DNA of 43,536 nucleotides, taken from contig CALKTH010000052.1 of assembly GCA_937997485.1 (NCBI GenBank), positions 1 to 43,536 on the forward strand. Direction: 5' to 3'. This DNA is from an uncultured Acidimicrobiales bacterium (GTDB lineage Bacteria; Actinomycetota; Acidimicrobiia; Acidimicrobiales; SZUA-35). The translations under genes were made by a program, and so were the position numbers. Shown piece after piece: positions 24,286 through 32,824 of the stretch (position 1 is the first letter of the stretch; each line of letters opens with the position of its first letter). Below the pieces are notes generated by a model, which was not told the DNA's origin, made no database searches, and saw only the letters and a list, made by a program, of their open reading frames with translations.

Positions 24286-25761
24286 ATGTCTGCAGCCGCT
24301 GAAGCCCTCAAAGCCGAATACGTCGACGTGCTCGTTGTGGGTGCCGGGATCTCCGGCATCGGCGCCGGATACCACCTCCAGAACGAGTGCCCCGATCGCA
24401 CGTTCCTGATCCTGGAGGGTCGCTCCGACATCGGTGGAACGTGGGACCTGTTCAAGTATCCCGGCGTCCGATCGGACAGCGACATGCACACGTTGGGCTA
24501 CAAGTTCAAGCCATGGAAGGCCGAGAAGGCCATCGCTGACGGCCCCTCGATCATGTCCTACCTGCGGGAGACGGTGGCCGAGAATAGTCTCGAGAAACAC
24601 ATCCGGTTCGACCATCTGGTCACGACGGCGTCGTGGTCCACAGAAGACGAGCGCTGGACGCTGACGGTCAACAACAACGGAGAGCAACGCACATATCAGT
24701 GCAGCTTCCTGTTCATGTGCTCGGGCTACTACTCGTACAAGGGCGGCTATACGCCCGACTTCCCTGGTGCCGAGAACTTCGGTGGCCAGATCATCCATCC
24801 CCAGCAATGGCCTGAAGAGCTCGACTACGCGGGCAAGAGGGTCGTGGTCATCGGGTCGGGTGCCACCGCTGTCACGCTCGTGCCTGCCATGGCGGAGTCA
24901 GCGGCCAGCATCACGATGCTCCAGCGTTCACCCACTTACATGGTGTCTCGACCAGCGGTCGATCCCATCGCCCAGAAGATTCGGAAAGTTCTGCCCGAGA
25001 AGGCCGCCTACGCAGTCACTCGCAAGAAGAACATGGTCCGAGGCGAGTTCTTTTACAAGCAGACACGCTCGAAGCCAGAGAAGGTGCGCGAGATGCTCCT
25101 TGGCGGCGTGAAAGAGGCGCTGGGTGAGTCGATCGATGTTGAGAAGCACTTCACCCCGACCTACAACCCGTGGGATCAGCGTCTGTGCCTGGTGCCGGAC
25201 AACGATTTCTTTGACGCCGTGAAGTCTGGCCAGGCGAGCGTGGTGACCGATCAGATCGAACGCTTCGACGAGACCGGCATTCTCCTCGCATCAGGCGACC
25301 ACCTCGACGCTGACATCATCGTGACGGCCACCGGCCTGCAGCTCGTCACCGTGGGTGACATGGACTTCTTGGTTGATGGCGAGCAGGTCGACTTCTCGAA
25401 GACCTGGACGTACAAGGGGCTCGGCTACTCCGATGTTCCGAACATGATCTCGACCTTTGGCTACATCAACGCCTCATGGACGATCCGGGCTGACCTGACG
25501 AGCGAATACGTTTGTCGTCTGCTCAACCACATGACAGAGACCGGAACGAAGGTATGCGTTCCGAAACTCCGCCACATCGACGAGTTCATGCCCGAGCGGC
25601 CCTGGATCGACGACTTCTCGTCTGGCTATATGCAGCGCATGATGCCCCTTATGCCACGACAAGGTGATCGGGCACCGTGGATCAACAGCCAGAGCGTCTC
25701 CAAAGAGCAGAAGCTGATCGGCAAGGCCGACGTCGACGACGGCGTCATGCAGTTCAGCTGA
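24286..25761 (+). CDS. Baeyer-Villiger flavin monooxygenase (EthA-like)
   Basis: This 491-residue FAD/NADPH monooxygenase has the FAD motif GAGISG (19-24), GGTWDLFKYPGVRSDSD, the BVMO fingerprint F-x-G-x3-H-x3-W-P (Phe165, Gly167, His171, Trp175, Pro176) and the second Rossmann motif GSGATA (190-195). It lacks the N-terminal extension of the first BVMO, and its shorter length and YPGVRSDSDMHTLG loop are closest in style to mycobacterial EthA-type enzymes. ATG 24286 is supported by TAGGGT 7 nt upstream; longer in-frame readings enter the hydrolase gene. It probably oxidises a long-chain or ring ketone. The P450 gene converges with it 19 bp away. Confidence 0.93.
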   Translation: MSAAAEALKAEYVDVLVVGAGISGIGAGYHLQNECPDRTFLILEGRSDIGGTWDLFKYPGVRSDSDMHTLGYKFKPWKAEKAIADGPSIMSYLRETVAENSLEKHIRFDHLVTTASWSTEDERWTLTVNNNGEQRTYQCSFLFMCSGYYSYKGGYTPDFPGAENFGGQIIHPQQWPEELDYAGKRVVVIGSGATAVTLVPAMAESAASITMLQRSPTYMVSRPAVDPIAQKIRKVLPEKAAYAVTRKKNMVRGEFFYKQTRSKPEKVREMLLGGVKEALGESIDVEKHFTPTYNPWDQRLCLVPDNDFFDAVKSGQASVVTDQIERFDETGILLASGDHLDADIIVTATGLQLVTVGDMDFLVDGEQVDFSKTWTYKGLGYSDVPNMISTFGYINASWTIRADLTSEYVCRLLNHMTETGTKVCVPKLRHIDEFMPERPWIDDFSSGYMQRMMPLMPRQGDRAPWINSQSVSKEQKLIGKADVDDGVMQFS

Positions 25762-25780
25762 CTCCCGGTCTCAACAGGAT

Positions 25781-27061
25781 TCAGCTGGCGAGCGTCATCT
25801 TCACTGGCAATCGCTTGATCCCGTTGATGAAGCTGGACCAGACGAACTCTGTCTGGTCAGTGCCTGGTGCGCCGTTGTCGTCTGTGCTGTGAAGCTCGAT
25901 GCGTTCGACTCGCGTGATCAGCTCCGACAGGAATGCCTTCGTCTCGAGGCGAGCCAGATGCGCCCCCAAGCAGAAGTGAGCGCCAAATCCGAAGGCAATC
26001 TGCGGATTCGGCGATCGAGTGATGTCAAAGCGGTGCGGATTCTCGAAGACCTCGGGATCGCGGTTCGCCGCCAGGTACATGAGCGCGACCGTTTCTCCCG
26101 GCTGCAGGACGTGTCCGTGGATCTCGATGGGCGTGTGAACGGTCCGACTCATGTAGTTCACCGGAGAAGCCCAACGAGTGATTTCCTCCACTGCTGCGTC
26201 TAGATGGACCTCGGGGTCGGATCGAAGCAGCTCCCATTGATCTGGGTTCGTGGCGAGAGCGTGCACACCCCACGAGATGTTGTTTCGAGTGGTCTCGTTG
26301 CCAGCGACAAAGACAAGGAGCACATACCCGACGTACTCCTGCGGCGTGAGGGCACCGCTGTGCAGCTGCTCCGCCAGCACCGTCGCTAGGTCATCGCGAG
26401 GCTTCGCCTTTCGATCCGCAGCGAGCTCGAGAGCGTACTCGGCCATCTCTTCCATCGCGGCGGCGCGGGCGTCAGGTGTGGGTGCGTAGTCCGGGTCCAG
26501 GCTCGAAATCGTGGCATTGCTCCAGCGCAACAAGCGGTCGTGATCGTCAACGGAGGTACCCATGAGCTCAACGATCGCCGCCATTGGGAACTCCACCGAG
26601 AGATCGGCCACCACGTCGAAAGCCCCGTCCTGTGACGCTGCTCTTGCCAGCGCTGAGTCGAGCAAGCGACCAGCGAGACCCCGATAGTGATCGGCGTACT
26701 GCCGCACGACTCGTGGCGTGAACCTCCGACTCGCCATCAGCCGCATGTCGGTGTGCTTGGGCCGGTCCTCGAGCAGGAGGTGGGTCATCTTCGACTTGTC
26801 GTGATCGTTGCGAAGGTTGTGGCCCTCAAAGTTCCCAAAGTGATCGAGATCGCTGCTGATGGCCTTGACGTCGGCGTGGCGGGTCACCACCCATGACTCC
26901 GTCTGCATCACCGGGTCGTCAATGGTCTGATGGAAGAGCGGCCGGTGCTCTCTCAGCCAATCGAAGACAGCGTGAGGCGCACCTGCCTGGTACGGAACAT
27001 TCGAGAGAACGTCGATGGAGGCAGGGTCGATGTGGTCGTTGTCGAGCTCGGTCGCCGTCAT
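25781..27061 (-). CDS. Cytochrome P450 (CYP125/142-like actinobacterial group)
   Basis: This 426-residue soluble P450 needs separate ferredoxin and reductase partners, which are not in the window. The I-helix motif is AGNETT (253-258), the K-helix ExxR is Glu293-Arg296, and the heme loop FGxGxHxCxG is complete (357-366) with heme-ligand Cys364. Overall pattern and length resemble bacterial P450s that hydroxylate steroid side chains or terpenoids; I infer that only from general likeness. The start is ATG 27061 with CAAGAT 6 nt upstream. It sits beside two BVMOs, suggesting a common oxidative route. Confidence 0.92.
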   Translation of the reverse strand: MTATELDNDHIDPASIDVLSNVPYQAGAPHAVFDWLREHRPLFHQTIDDPVMQTESWVVTRHADVKAISSDLDHFGNFEGHNLRNDHDKSKMTHLLLEDRPKHTDMRLMASRRFTPRVVRQYADHYRGLAGRLLDSALARAASQDGAFDVVADLSVEFPMAAIVELMGTSVDDHDRLLRWSNATISSLDPDYAPTPDARAAAMEEMAEYALELAADRKAKPRDDLATVLAEQLHSGALTPQEYVGYVLLVFVAGNETTRNNISWGVHALATNPDQWELLRSDPEVHLDAAVEEITRWASPVNYMSRTVHTPIEIHGHVLQPGETVALMYLAANRDPEVFENPHRFDITRSPNPQIAFGFGAHFCLGAHLARLETKAFLSELITRVERIELHSTDDNGAPGTDQTEFVWSSFINGIKRLPVKMTLAS

Positions 27062-27118
27062 CCGGGCATCTTGGCACCCGTCCGCAGGACATGTCGAACG
27101 TCGGATTCCAGCCGAATC

Positions 27119-27424
27119 TCAGGTCAGCAGACGGAACAGGCCCGTGACCGCGGCCGCGGCCAGCACCACGAGAATCAACGGAGCTCGCCGCCACACAAGC
27201 ACGCCCGCCACGGCAAGCCCGATGAGTCGGGCATCAACCGTGAGAGCGCCCTTCGTGGTCACGGTGAGTTGGAGGATGACGGCAGCGACCACAGCGGCAG
27301 GGAGCAGATCAGCAACGGAGCGCAGTGCTGGCCGCTTGGCCAGCACTGGGCCGGCAACGAACATTCCAAGGAGCCGCTGGCCAGCCACGCCAAGAGTCAA
27401 GAAGAAAACCACCGCCCAGCTCAT
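27119..27424 (-). CDS. azlD: AzlD-family branched-chain amino-acid transport protein
   Basis: This 101-residue hydrophobic protein has three to four transmembrane segments, of the AzlD family that partners AzlC in exporting branched-chain amino acids. A strong Shine-Dalgarno (AGGAGGAG) precedes ATG 27424 by about 7 nt and lies next to the stop of azlC, so translation of the two is linked. Longer in-frame starts reach into azlC and are not credible. Annotation rests on size, hydrophobicity and position after azlC. Confidence 0.8.
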   Translation of the reverse strand: MSWAVVFFLTLGVAGQRLLGMFVAGPVLAKRPALRSVADLLPAAVVAAVILQLTVTTKGALTVDARLIGLAVAGVLVWRRAPLILVVLAAAAVTGLFRLLT

Positions 27425-27443
27425 GAGGTGCTCCTCCTCCTGC

Positions 27444-28103
27444 TCATTGCCGACTCCAGAGCGCAGCGACAATGGCGCCGAGCGCGCTGGCGAGGATCGG
27501 GACACCGCCTGGCGCAATGGGAAGGAGTGCCAAACACAGGCCTGCGCCGACGAGTGCGGCGAGCATGCCGTCGCGGCGCCGCAAGAGCCCGCCGATGATG
27601 GCGAGAAGCGCTGCCGGGAACACCGCATCGAGGCCCCACGCTCCCCCGTCGCCCATCACGTCTCCCAGGGACAGGCCCACTCCCGTGCCCAGGATCCAGC
27701 CGAAGAGCATCGAGCCAATCGCCCACCAGAACGTCCGTCGGACCGCCTCTGGCGTCTTCTCCTGCATGGCCAGGGCCACGTTCGGATCAAACGAGACGAC
27801 CGCGGCGGCCGCCCGTTCCAGCGTCGAGCCTTCGTACCGGGTGCTGAGCGACATGGCCATGAGACCAAAGCGGGTAGCAACAAGCGAGCCGCTCAGCACG
27901 CCAACGATCTCGGAGCCCCCGGCGTCGGTGACAGCGAGATGAGCGAGCTGACTGGTGGCACTCAGAATGAAGACGGCGCCGGCGAGCGTCACGCCAGACG
28001 AGACGCCGCGCTCGACCATGGCCGCGCTGACGGTCACGCCTAGTGCAAAGAACGTGAACGCCAGCGTGGCGAGGTCGGAGCGTTTCACTCCATCAAGTGT
28101 CAC
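27444..28103 (-). CDS. azlC: AzlC-family branched-chain amino-acid exporter subunit
   Basis: This 219-residue membrane protein has about five to six hydrophobic helices and the AzlC-type N-terminal region (AFTFFALGVTVSA, then a Ser/Thr-rich helix with SATSQLAH). With AzlD it would export branched-chain amino acids or analogues. GTG 28103 overlaps the stop of the upstream beta-oxidation gene by 4 bp (GTGA), so it is coupled to that gene. A link to CoA-ester or branched-chain metabolism is possible but not shown. Confidence 0.82.
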   Translation of the reverse strand: MTLDGVKRSDLATLAFTFFALGVTVSAAMVERGVSSGVTLAGAVFILSATSQLAHLAVTDAGGSEIVGVLSGSLVATRFGLMAMSLSTRYEGSTLERAAAAVVSFDPNVALAMQEKTPEAVRRTFWWAIGSMLFGWILGTGVGLSLGDVMGDGGAWGLDAVFPAALLAIIGGLLRRRDGMLAALVGAGLCLALLPIAPGGVPILASALGAIVAALWSRQ

Positions 28104-30202
28104 CCCACAGCGATGGGCGAGGCAGGGACTTGGGCGAATGTCTTGCCTTCGGCGGCCAGCTGTTCGATCAGCTCCGCCGGCTTCCAGAAGTCGCCGTGCT
28201 CGGCTTGCAGTGCCTGCAGCCGTTCCAGAACCGTCGACATTCCCATTTGATCGCCGTAGAACATGGGCCCACCGCGGTAGGCGGGCCAGTTGTAACCGGT
28301 GATCCAGATCATGTCGATGTCAGAGGAGCGGATGGCCTTGTTCTCCTGGAGGATCTTTGCGCCTTCGTTCACCATGGGAAGAACGAGACGCTCGATGATC
28401 TCCTCCTGGGTGAACGAGCGAGGCTCCTTGCCGGCCTTGGCCGCAAACTCCCGCACGATTTCCTCCGTCACTGGCGAAGGAGTTGGTGTGCGGTTCTCGT
28501 CGTAGTCGTAGTAGCCGGCGCCGTTCTTCTGGCCTCGCCGATCGAGTTCGCACAGTCGGTCTCGGATCGTGGCACCGTTGGACTTCTCGGCTGACCAACC
28601 AATGTCGAGTCCAGCAAGGTCACTCATCTGGAAGGGCCCCATGGCGAAGCCGAACTCGTACAGCGCCTTGTCGACCTCCCAAGGCATCGCTCCTTCGTCG
28701 AGCATGGCCTGGGCCTGAACACCGCGCTGGAACAGCATGCGGTTGCCGACGAAGCCGGGGCAGACGCCGACGAGAGCGCCGAGCTTTCCGATCTTCTTTG
28801 CCGTTTGCATGGCCGTGTTGATGACTTCCAACGACGTGTGATCGGCCCGGACGACCTCGAGGCACCGCATAACGTTCGCCGGCGAGAAGAAGTGCATGCC
28901 GATCACCGACTCGGGCCGCGTCGTGGCCGACGCGATCTCGTCGATGTTCAAGGCACTCGTGTTGGTGGCCAGAACAGCGCCGGGCTTACAGATGCGGTCG
29001 AGGTTTCCGAAGATGTCCTTCTTGACATCCATGTTCTCGAACACGGCCTCGATCACCATGTCGACCTCGGCAAGGTCTTCCAGACTCAGCGAGCCGGTGA
29101 TCATCGACATTCGCCGATCGACTTCTTCGATGGGGAAGCGTCCGTTTCGCGAGCTGCGCTCGTAGTTGGCCCGCACGACACCGAGTCCACGGTCGAGCGC
29201 CTCCTGTTTCGTTTCCACGATCGTGACGGGGACTCCGGCGTTTACGAAGTTCATGGCGATACCGCCACCCATCGTTCCCGCTCCGATAATCCCGACCGAC
29301 GCAACTGGGAGCACCGGGGTGTCGCGCGGGACGTCTGGAATCTTCCAGACCTGACGCTCGGCGAAGAAAACATGCCTCTGTGCCGCCGATTCCGAGCTGG
29401 TCACGAGGCCGCCAAAGAGCTTGCGCTCCACGGCAATGCCCTTCTCGAACGGAAGGTTCACCGCTGCCTCGACGCACTGGATGATGGCTTCTGGTGCCAG
29501 GAAGCCGCGGAACTTGCGAGCGGCCTTCGAGGAACGGAAGTTGGCAAAGAGCTCCTCGTTGCCGCGGTCAGCCTGCACCTTGTCGTCGTTGTCGCTGATT
29601 TTCTTGAGCGGCTGTCCCTCATCGACCAGACGGCGGGCGAAGGCGACGGCATCGGCAAGCAGATTCCCCTCCTCGGCCATCTCATCGATCAGGCCCATGT
29701 CCAGGCACGCAGACGCTGGCACGTGGGTACCGGCGGTCATGAACTCCAGTGCCTTCTGGGCACCAACGATGCGGGGCAGACGCTGTGTTCCACCGGCGCC
29801 CGGAAGCAAGCCAAGGTGAACCTCAGGCAGACCACACTTCGCACTGGGCACGGCGATTCGGTAGTGCGCACAAAGCGCCACTTCGAGCCCGCCGCCGAGA
29901 GCCGTGCCGTGAATGGCCGCAACCACCGGCTTCGGCGCATCCTCCATCATCGCCTGCACCTCGTTGAGCCCCTTGCCCTTGGCTGCGCCACCAAACTCGG
30001 TGATGTCGGCACCGGCGATGAAGGTGCGTCCCGCGCAGATCAGAACGATCGCATCAGCGTCGCTCTTGTTCGCCTGGTTGAAGGCCTCCCACAGCCCGTC
30101 TCGCACCACCGCGCTGAGCGCATTGACCGGTGGAGAGTCGAGGGTGATGATGGCGACATCGCCGTCCCTCGTGAGTTCTGTGACGTCGTTGATGGTGGTC
30201 AT
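28100..30202 (-). CDS. Fused enoyl-CoA hydratase/3-hydroxyacyl-CoA dehydrogenase (FadJ/FadB-like)
   Basis: This 700-residue bifunctional beta-oxidation enzyme hydrates an enoyl-CoA and oxidises the 3-hydroxyacyl-CoA with NAD. The N-terminal crotonase domain (1-190) has both catalytic glutamates, Glu127 in LPEVHLG and Glu153 in KALEF, and the oxyanion segment IAGADI. The dehydrogenase part starts with the NAD motif GAGTMGGG (307-314), has TNTSALNI, and catalytic His437 in MHFFSP. Two C-terminal helical dehydrogenase domains follow. I chose ATG 30202; upstream codons lack family sequence. A thiolase gene (FadA) is not adjacent. It precedes azlCD and lies 52 bp downstream of purU. Confidence 0.94.
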   Translation of the reverse strand: MTTINDVTELTRDGDVAIITLDSPPVNALSAVVRDGLWEAFNQANKSDADAIVLICAGRTFIAGADITEFGGAAKGKGLNEVQAMMEDAPKPVVAAIHGTALGGGLEVALCAHYRIAVPSAKCGLPEVHLGLLPGAGGTQRLPRIVGAQKALEFMTAGTHVPASACLDMGLIDEMAEEGNLLADAVAFARRLVDEGQPLKKISDNDDKVQADRGNEELFANFRSSKAARKFRGFLAPEAIIQCVEAAVNLPFEKGIAVERKLFGGLVTSSESAAQRHVFFAERQVWKIPDVPRDTPVLPVASVGIIGAGTMGGGIAMNFVNAGVPVTIVETKQEALDRGLGVVRANYERSSRNGRFPIEEVDRRMSMITGSLSLEDLAEVDMVIEAVFENMDVKKDIFGNLDRICKPGAVLATNTSALNIDEIASATTRPESVIGMHFFSPANVMRCLEVVRADHTSLEVINTAMQTAKKIGKLGALVGVCPGFVGNRMLFQRGVQAQAMLDEGAMPWEVDKALYEFGFAMGPFQMSDLAGLDIGWSAEKSNGATIRDRLCELDRRGQKNGAGYYDYDENRTPTPSPVTEEIVREFAAKAGKEPRSFTQEEIIERLVLPMVNEGAKILQENKAIRSSDIDMIWITGYNWPAYRGGPMFYGDQMGMSTVLERLQALQAEHGDFWKPAELIEQLAAEGKTFAQVPASPIAVG

Positions 30203-30254
30203 GCCGCCGTTGTTACTGGACCCAGACCGCAGACGCAAAGACTCGACGAAAGTG

Positions 30255-31121
30255 TCAGCCGAAAACGACCGTCTTGTCCCCCACCATGAACACCCGATCC
30301 TCGGCCCAAAAGCGAACCGCTCGGGAGAGAACCAGGCGTTCGGTGTCCTGTCCCAATTCGACGAGCTGAGGTGCGGTCTTGGCGTGAGAAACCCGGGCGA
30401 CGTCCTGCTCGATGATCGGACCCTCGTCCAGGTCCGCGGTCACGAAGTGTGCGGTGGCACCCACCAGCTTCACGCCCCGGGCATGAGCCTGGTGATAGGG
30501 CTTTGCTCCCTTGAAGCCGGGCAGAAACGAGTGGTGGATGTTGATGGCGCGTCCGTCGAGGAACTGGCAAAGGTCGTCACTCAGGATCTGCATGTACCGG
30601 GCGAGCACGACGAGATCAATCTTGTGCTGCTCGACCAGTGCCTTGATCTGGGCTTCCTGCTCTGGCTTGGTCTCCTTCGTGATCGGGAGATGGACGAACG
30701 GAATCCCGTAGCGATCGGCCACCTCCTCACAGTCACGGTGGTTCGAAGCGATGACGGGAATGTCGACCGGCAAGCCACCATTGCGCCATCGGTAGAGAAG
30801 ATCGACGAGACAATGATCGAACTTGGAAACGAGAATCATGATCTTCGGCTTCGCGTCGACGGGCCGCACCAAGAGGTGTGCCGCCCCGTCAACCACATCG
30901 ATATCCAGCTCCGTCAGTCGGGCCGTAATTGCGTCCTGAATGATCGAAGGATCCGTCTCGTCGGTCATGAAATCGGTCCGCAGGCAGAAGGTCGCCGTGT
31001 CGGGCTCACCGAACTGAGCATTCTCAACGATGTTGCCGCCCACGTCGAGGAGTGCAGCAGACACCGTGTGCACGATGCCGGGACGGTCAGGACACTTCAG
31101 GGTGAGAATGTGACGAGCCAT
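30255..31121 (-). CDS. purU: Formyltetrahydrofolate deformylase
   Basis: This 288-residue enzyme hydrolyses 10-formyl-THF to formate and THF, balancing one-carbon pools. An N-terminal ACT domain (about 1-85, starting HILTLKCPDRPGIV) precedes a formyltransferase-fold catalytic domain. The catalytic triad is visible as Asn194 and His196 in NIHHSFLPGF and Asp232 in the TADLDEGPI segment, matching the Asn-His-Asp of the fold. ATG 31121 follows a TAACAT box by 6 nt. No related folate genes are nearby. Confidence 0.95.
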   Translation of the reverse strand: MARHILTLKCPDRPGIVHTVSAALLDVGGNIVENAQFGEPDTATFCLRTDFMTDETDPSIIQDAITARLTELDIDVVDGAAHLLVRPVDAKPKIMILVSKFDHCLVDLLYRWRNGGLPVDIPVIASNHRDCEEVADRYGIPFVHLPITKETKPEQEAQIKALVEQHKIDLVVLARYMQILSDDLCQFLDGRAINIHHSFLPGFKGAKPYHQAHARGVKLVGATAHFVTADLDEGPIIEQDVARVSHAKTAPQLVELGQDTERLVLSRAVRFWAEDRVFMVGDKTVVFG

Positions 31122-31127
31122 CGACTC

Positions 31128-31133
31128 ATGTTA
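31128..31133 (-). promoter_or_regulatory. Candidate -10 box (TAACAT) for purU
   Basis: TAACAT on the minus strand ends 6 nt before ATG 31121, with no Shine-Dalgarno, suggesting leaderless transcription. A weak GC hairpin (31169-31173 with 31182-31186) upstream could help end the preceding gene's transcript. Confidence 0.4.
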
Positions 31134-31195
31134 GACAGCTTCACCCTCAAGTAAGACCGTTTCACTTCCCGCTTTCGCGCGAGCGGTTGGAAAGA

Positions 31196-32824
31196 TCAGG
31201 AACGCGTCACGATCGTGGAGAAACACATCTCGTCGTTCGTACCATCGGCCCACAGGATGTACCGAGGCTCGGATCCCGGCTTGATCAGGCTGCGGTCCCA
31301 TGAGCACTCGATGCGCACGTTGTCACCGGGCGCTACCTGAATCGACTCGACCGGCTCGTAGTTGTATTGCCAGTCGAAGTCCCAGCGAGGAATGTCCAAA
31401 AGGACACGCTCGTCCGACTCACCAGGATTGAGCGTCATACGGAACGAGCGGCCGATCTCATGCATGTGGCCAAGGACGCTCACGATCTCTCCGAACCCGT
31501 AGATCGGCAGTTCGCAGCTGGACGAGGCAGACCCGTCCGTCATGCCGGCGTAGCGGTCGGGCGCCACGCCGCAAATGAAGTTGATTCGTTCAGCCTGGAC
31601 GCCTTCGTCGCCAAACCGCTCAATGGCGTATTCGAGGGCGGCCCTCCGGTCACACAGCGGACCACTCTCGTCGGTCGAACAGGGGATCTCGGCTGGAGCG
31701 ACGTACTGCGTGACGTTGATCTCATCGAGCTCGTCGTCGCCGTTGGCCACATCGCCTGGCTCCAACATGAGCCGAAGGAAAGAGGCGTCCTCCGGAGCAT
31801 CCGTCTCATAGTGGTAGTGGATCTGCACCACGACGAAGTCTCCCGGCTGCAGAAGCAGCCCAGAGCCCTCGGGGTACACACTGGCCGACTGGCCAGGCGC
31901 CCAGCCAAGGAACATGTCGTCGTTCCGCATCCGAGAGCCGCCGAAGCACTCCCACCCGCCCTTGTCGTCTTCCGCTGCGAGTCCGGTCGCTCGTTCCCGA
32001 TCGACGGAGGAGGCGTGATACCCAATGGCGTGGTGGACCACCTCAGTCTGGTCGGGTACGAACTCGTACCCGGTGAGGTACATCGGCTGCGAAATCTCCG
32101 GTGTGTAGACCAGGCACCGGTAGTCGTCGATGGTGCCGGGTACGCCCTGATAGGGCGTCTCGGGCGGAACCTCGAGATCAACCCTCGGCAGCGCCAGCAG
32201 CTCGGTGCCAACAGTAAGAGGGGTGTCCGGGGCGACGTCGATCTCGGAATCAGCCGCCATCCAGTCGATCAGCGCTTGGACCTCGTCGTCCCGCAAACTT
32301 CGGTCTGCATGGAACGGCACGCTCTCGCTGCTGGCTGGCCATGGGGGCATCACGCCCGCCTCAATGTTCGCCCAGATCAGATCCTGATTGGCCGTGATGT
32401 CGGCGACGGTGTCGAGCGTCCAGTGAGCGGTGCCCGGGCCGCCGACCTGATGACACGATGCACACCGGTTTTCGAAGATCGGCATGATTGACGCGCTGAA
32501 GTCGTCCTGAAACACGACAGGGTCGACCGCCGGAAGATCAACGCTGCGTGGTTCGTCTTCCTCGAGCGAAGACGTCTCGTCCGGCTCCGTCTGTTGCTCC
32601 GGCTTTGTGTCCACGGTGCCTTCAGAGCCCGGGACGTCGGCCTCTTGGGCGGCATCCGCTGTTTCATCGCCAAGATCGGAGGGTGGCGCTCCGGCATCCT
32701 CGGCGCCCGAGCAGGCCCCAGCAAAGAGGGCGAAAAGGACTGTGAACCCAAGAACGAAGACGTGGGAGCGCGCACGGGACCGCATGGACTCGACGCTAGT
32801 ACGACCGCTCGTGGTGAAAGGCAT
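31196..32824 (-). CDS. Lipoprotein with cytochrome c domain fused to a type II copper monooxygenase-like domain
   Basis: This 542-residue exported protein has a signal sequence ending in lipobox AGAC (Cys38), then a Glu/Asp-rich linker (39-100). One c-type heme site follows, CASCH (121-125), with probable Met ligand Met159 in VMPPWP. The rest resembles the peptidylglycine/dopamine monooxygenase fold: copper-H ligands His264-His265 and His336 or 338 (IHYHY), and copper-M ligands His453, His455 (GHMHEIG) and Met533 (DEMCF). The family hydroxylates an unactivated C-H bond using reduced copper; the heme may feed electrons. ATG 32824 shares one base with the stop of the SDR gene (TGATG), so they are coupled; ATG 32785 is a shorter alternative. 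Confidence 0.85.
   Translation of the reverse strand: MPFTTSGRTSVESMRSRARSHVFVLGFTVLFALFAGACSGAEDAGAPPSDLGDETADAAQEADVPGSEGTVDTKPEQQTEPDETSSLEEDEPRSVDLPAVDPVVFQDDFSASIMPIFENRCASCHQVGGPGTAHWTLDTVADITANQDLIWANIEAGVMPPWPASSESVPFHADRSLRDDEVQALIDWMAADSEIDVAPDTPLTVGTELLALPRVDLEVPPETPYQGVPGTIDDYRCLVYTPEISQPMYLTGYEFVPDQTEVVHHAIGYHASSVDRERATGLAAEDDKGGWECFGGSRMRNDDMFLGWAPGQSASVYPEGSGLLLQPGDFVVVQIHYHYETDAPEDASFLRLMLEPGDVANGDDELDEINVTQYVAPAEIPCSTDESGPLCDRRAALEYAIERFGDEGVQAERINFICGVAPDRYAGMTDGSASSSCELPIYGFGEIVSVLGHMHEIGRSFRMTLNPGESDERVLLDIPRWDFDWQYNYEPVESIQVAPGDNVRIECSWDRSLIKPGSEPRYILWADGTNDEMCFSTIVTRS

Noticed and set aside
28805-30289. A 494-codon open frame on the plus strand opposite the fadJ-like gene
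   Set aside because: The fadJ-like gene has both crotonase glutamates and the dehydrogenase His in order. The opposite frame has no family pattern.
31169-31186. An intrinsic terminator after the copper-monooxygenase gene
   Set aside because: The stem is only 5 bp with an 8-nt loop and has no U-tract on the minus strand. I mention it only as a weak possibility.
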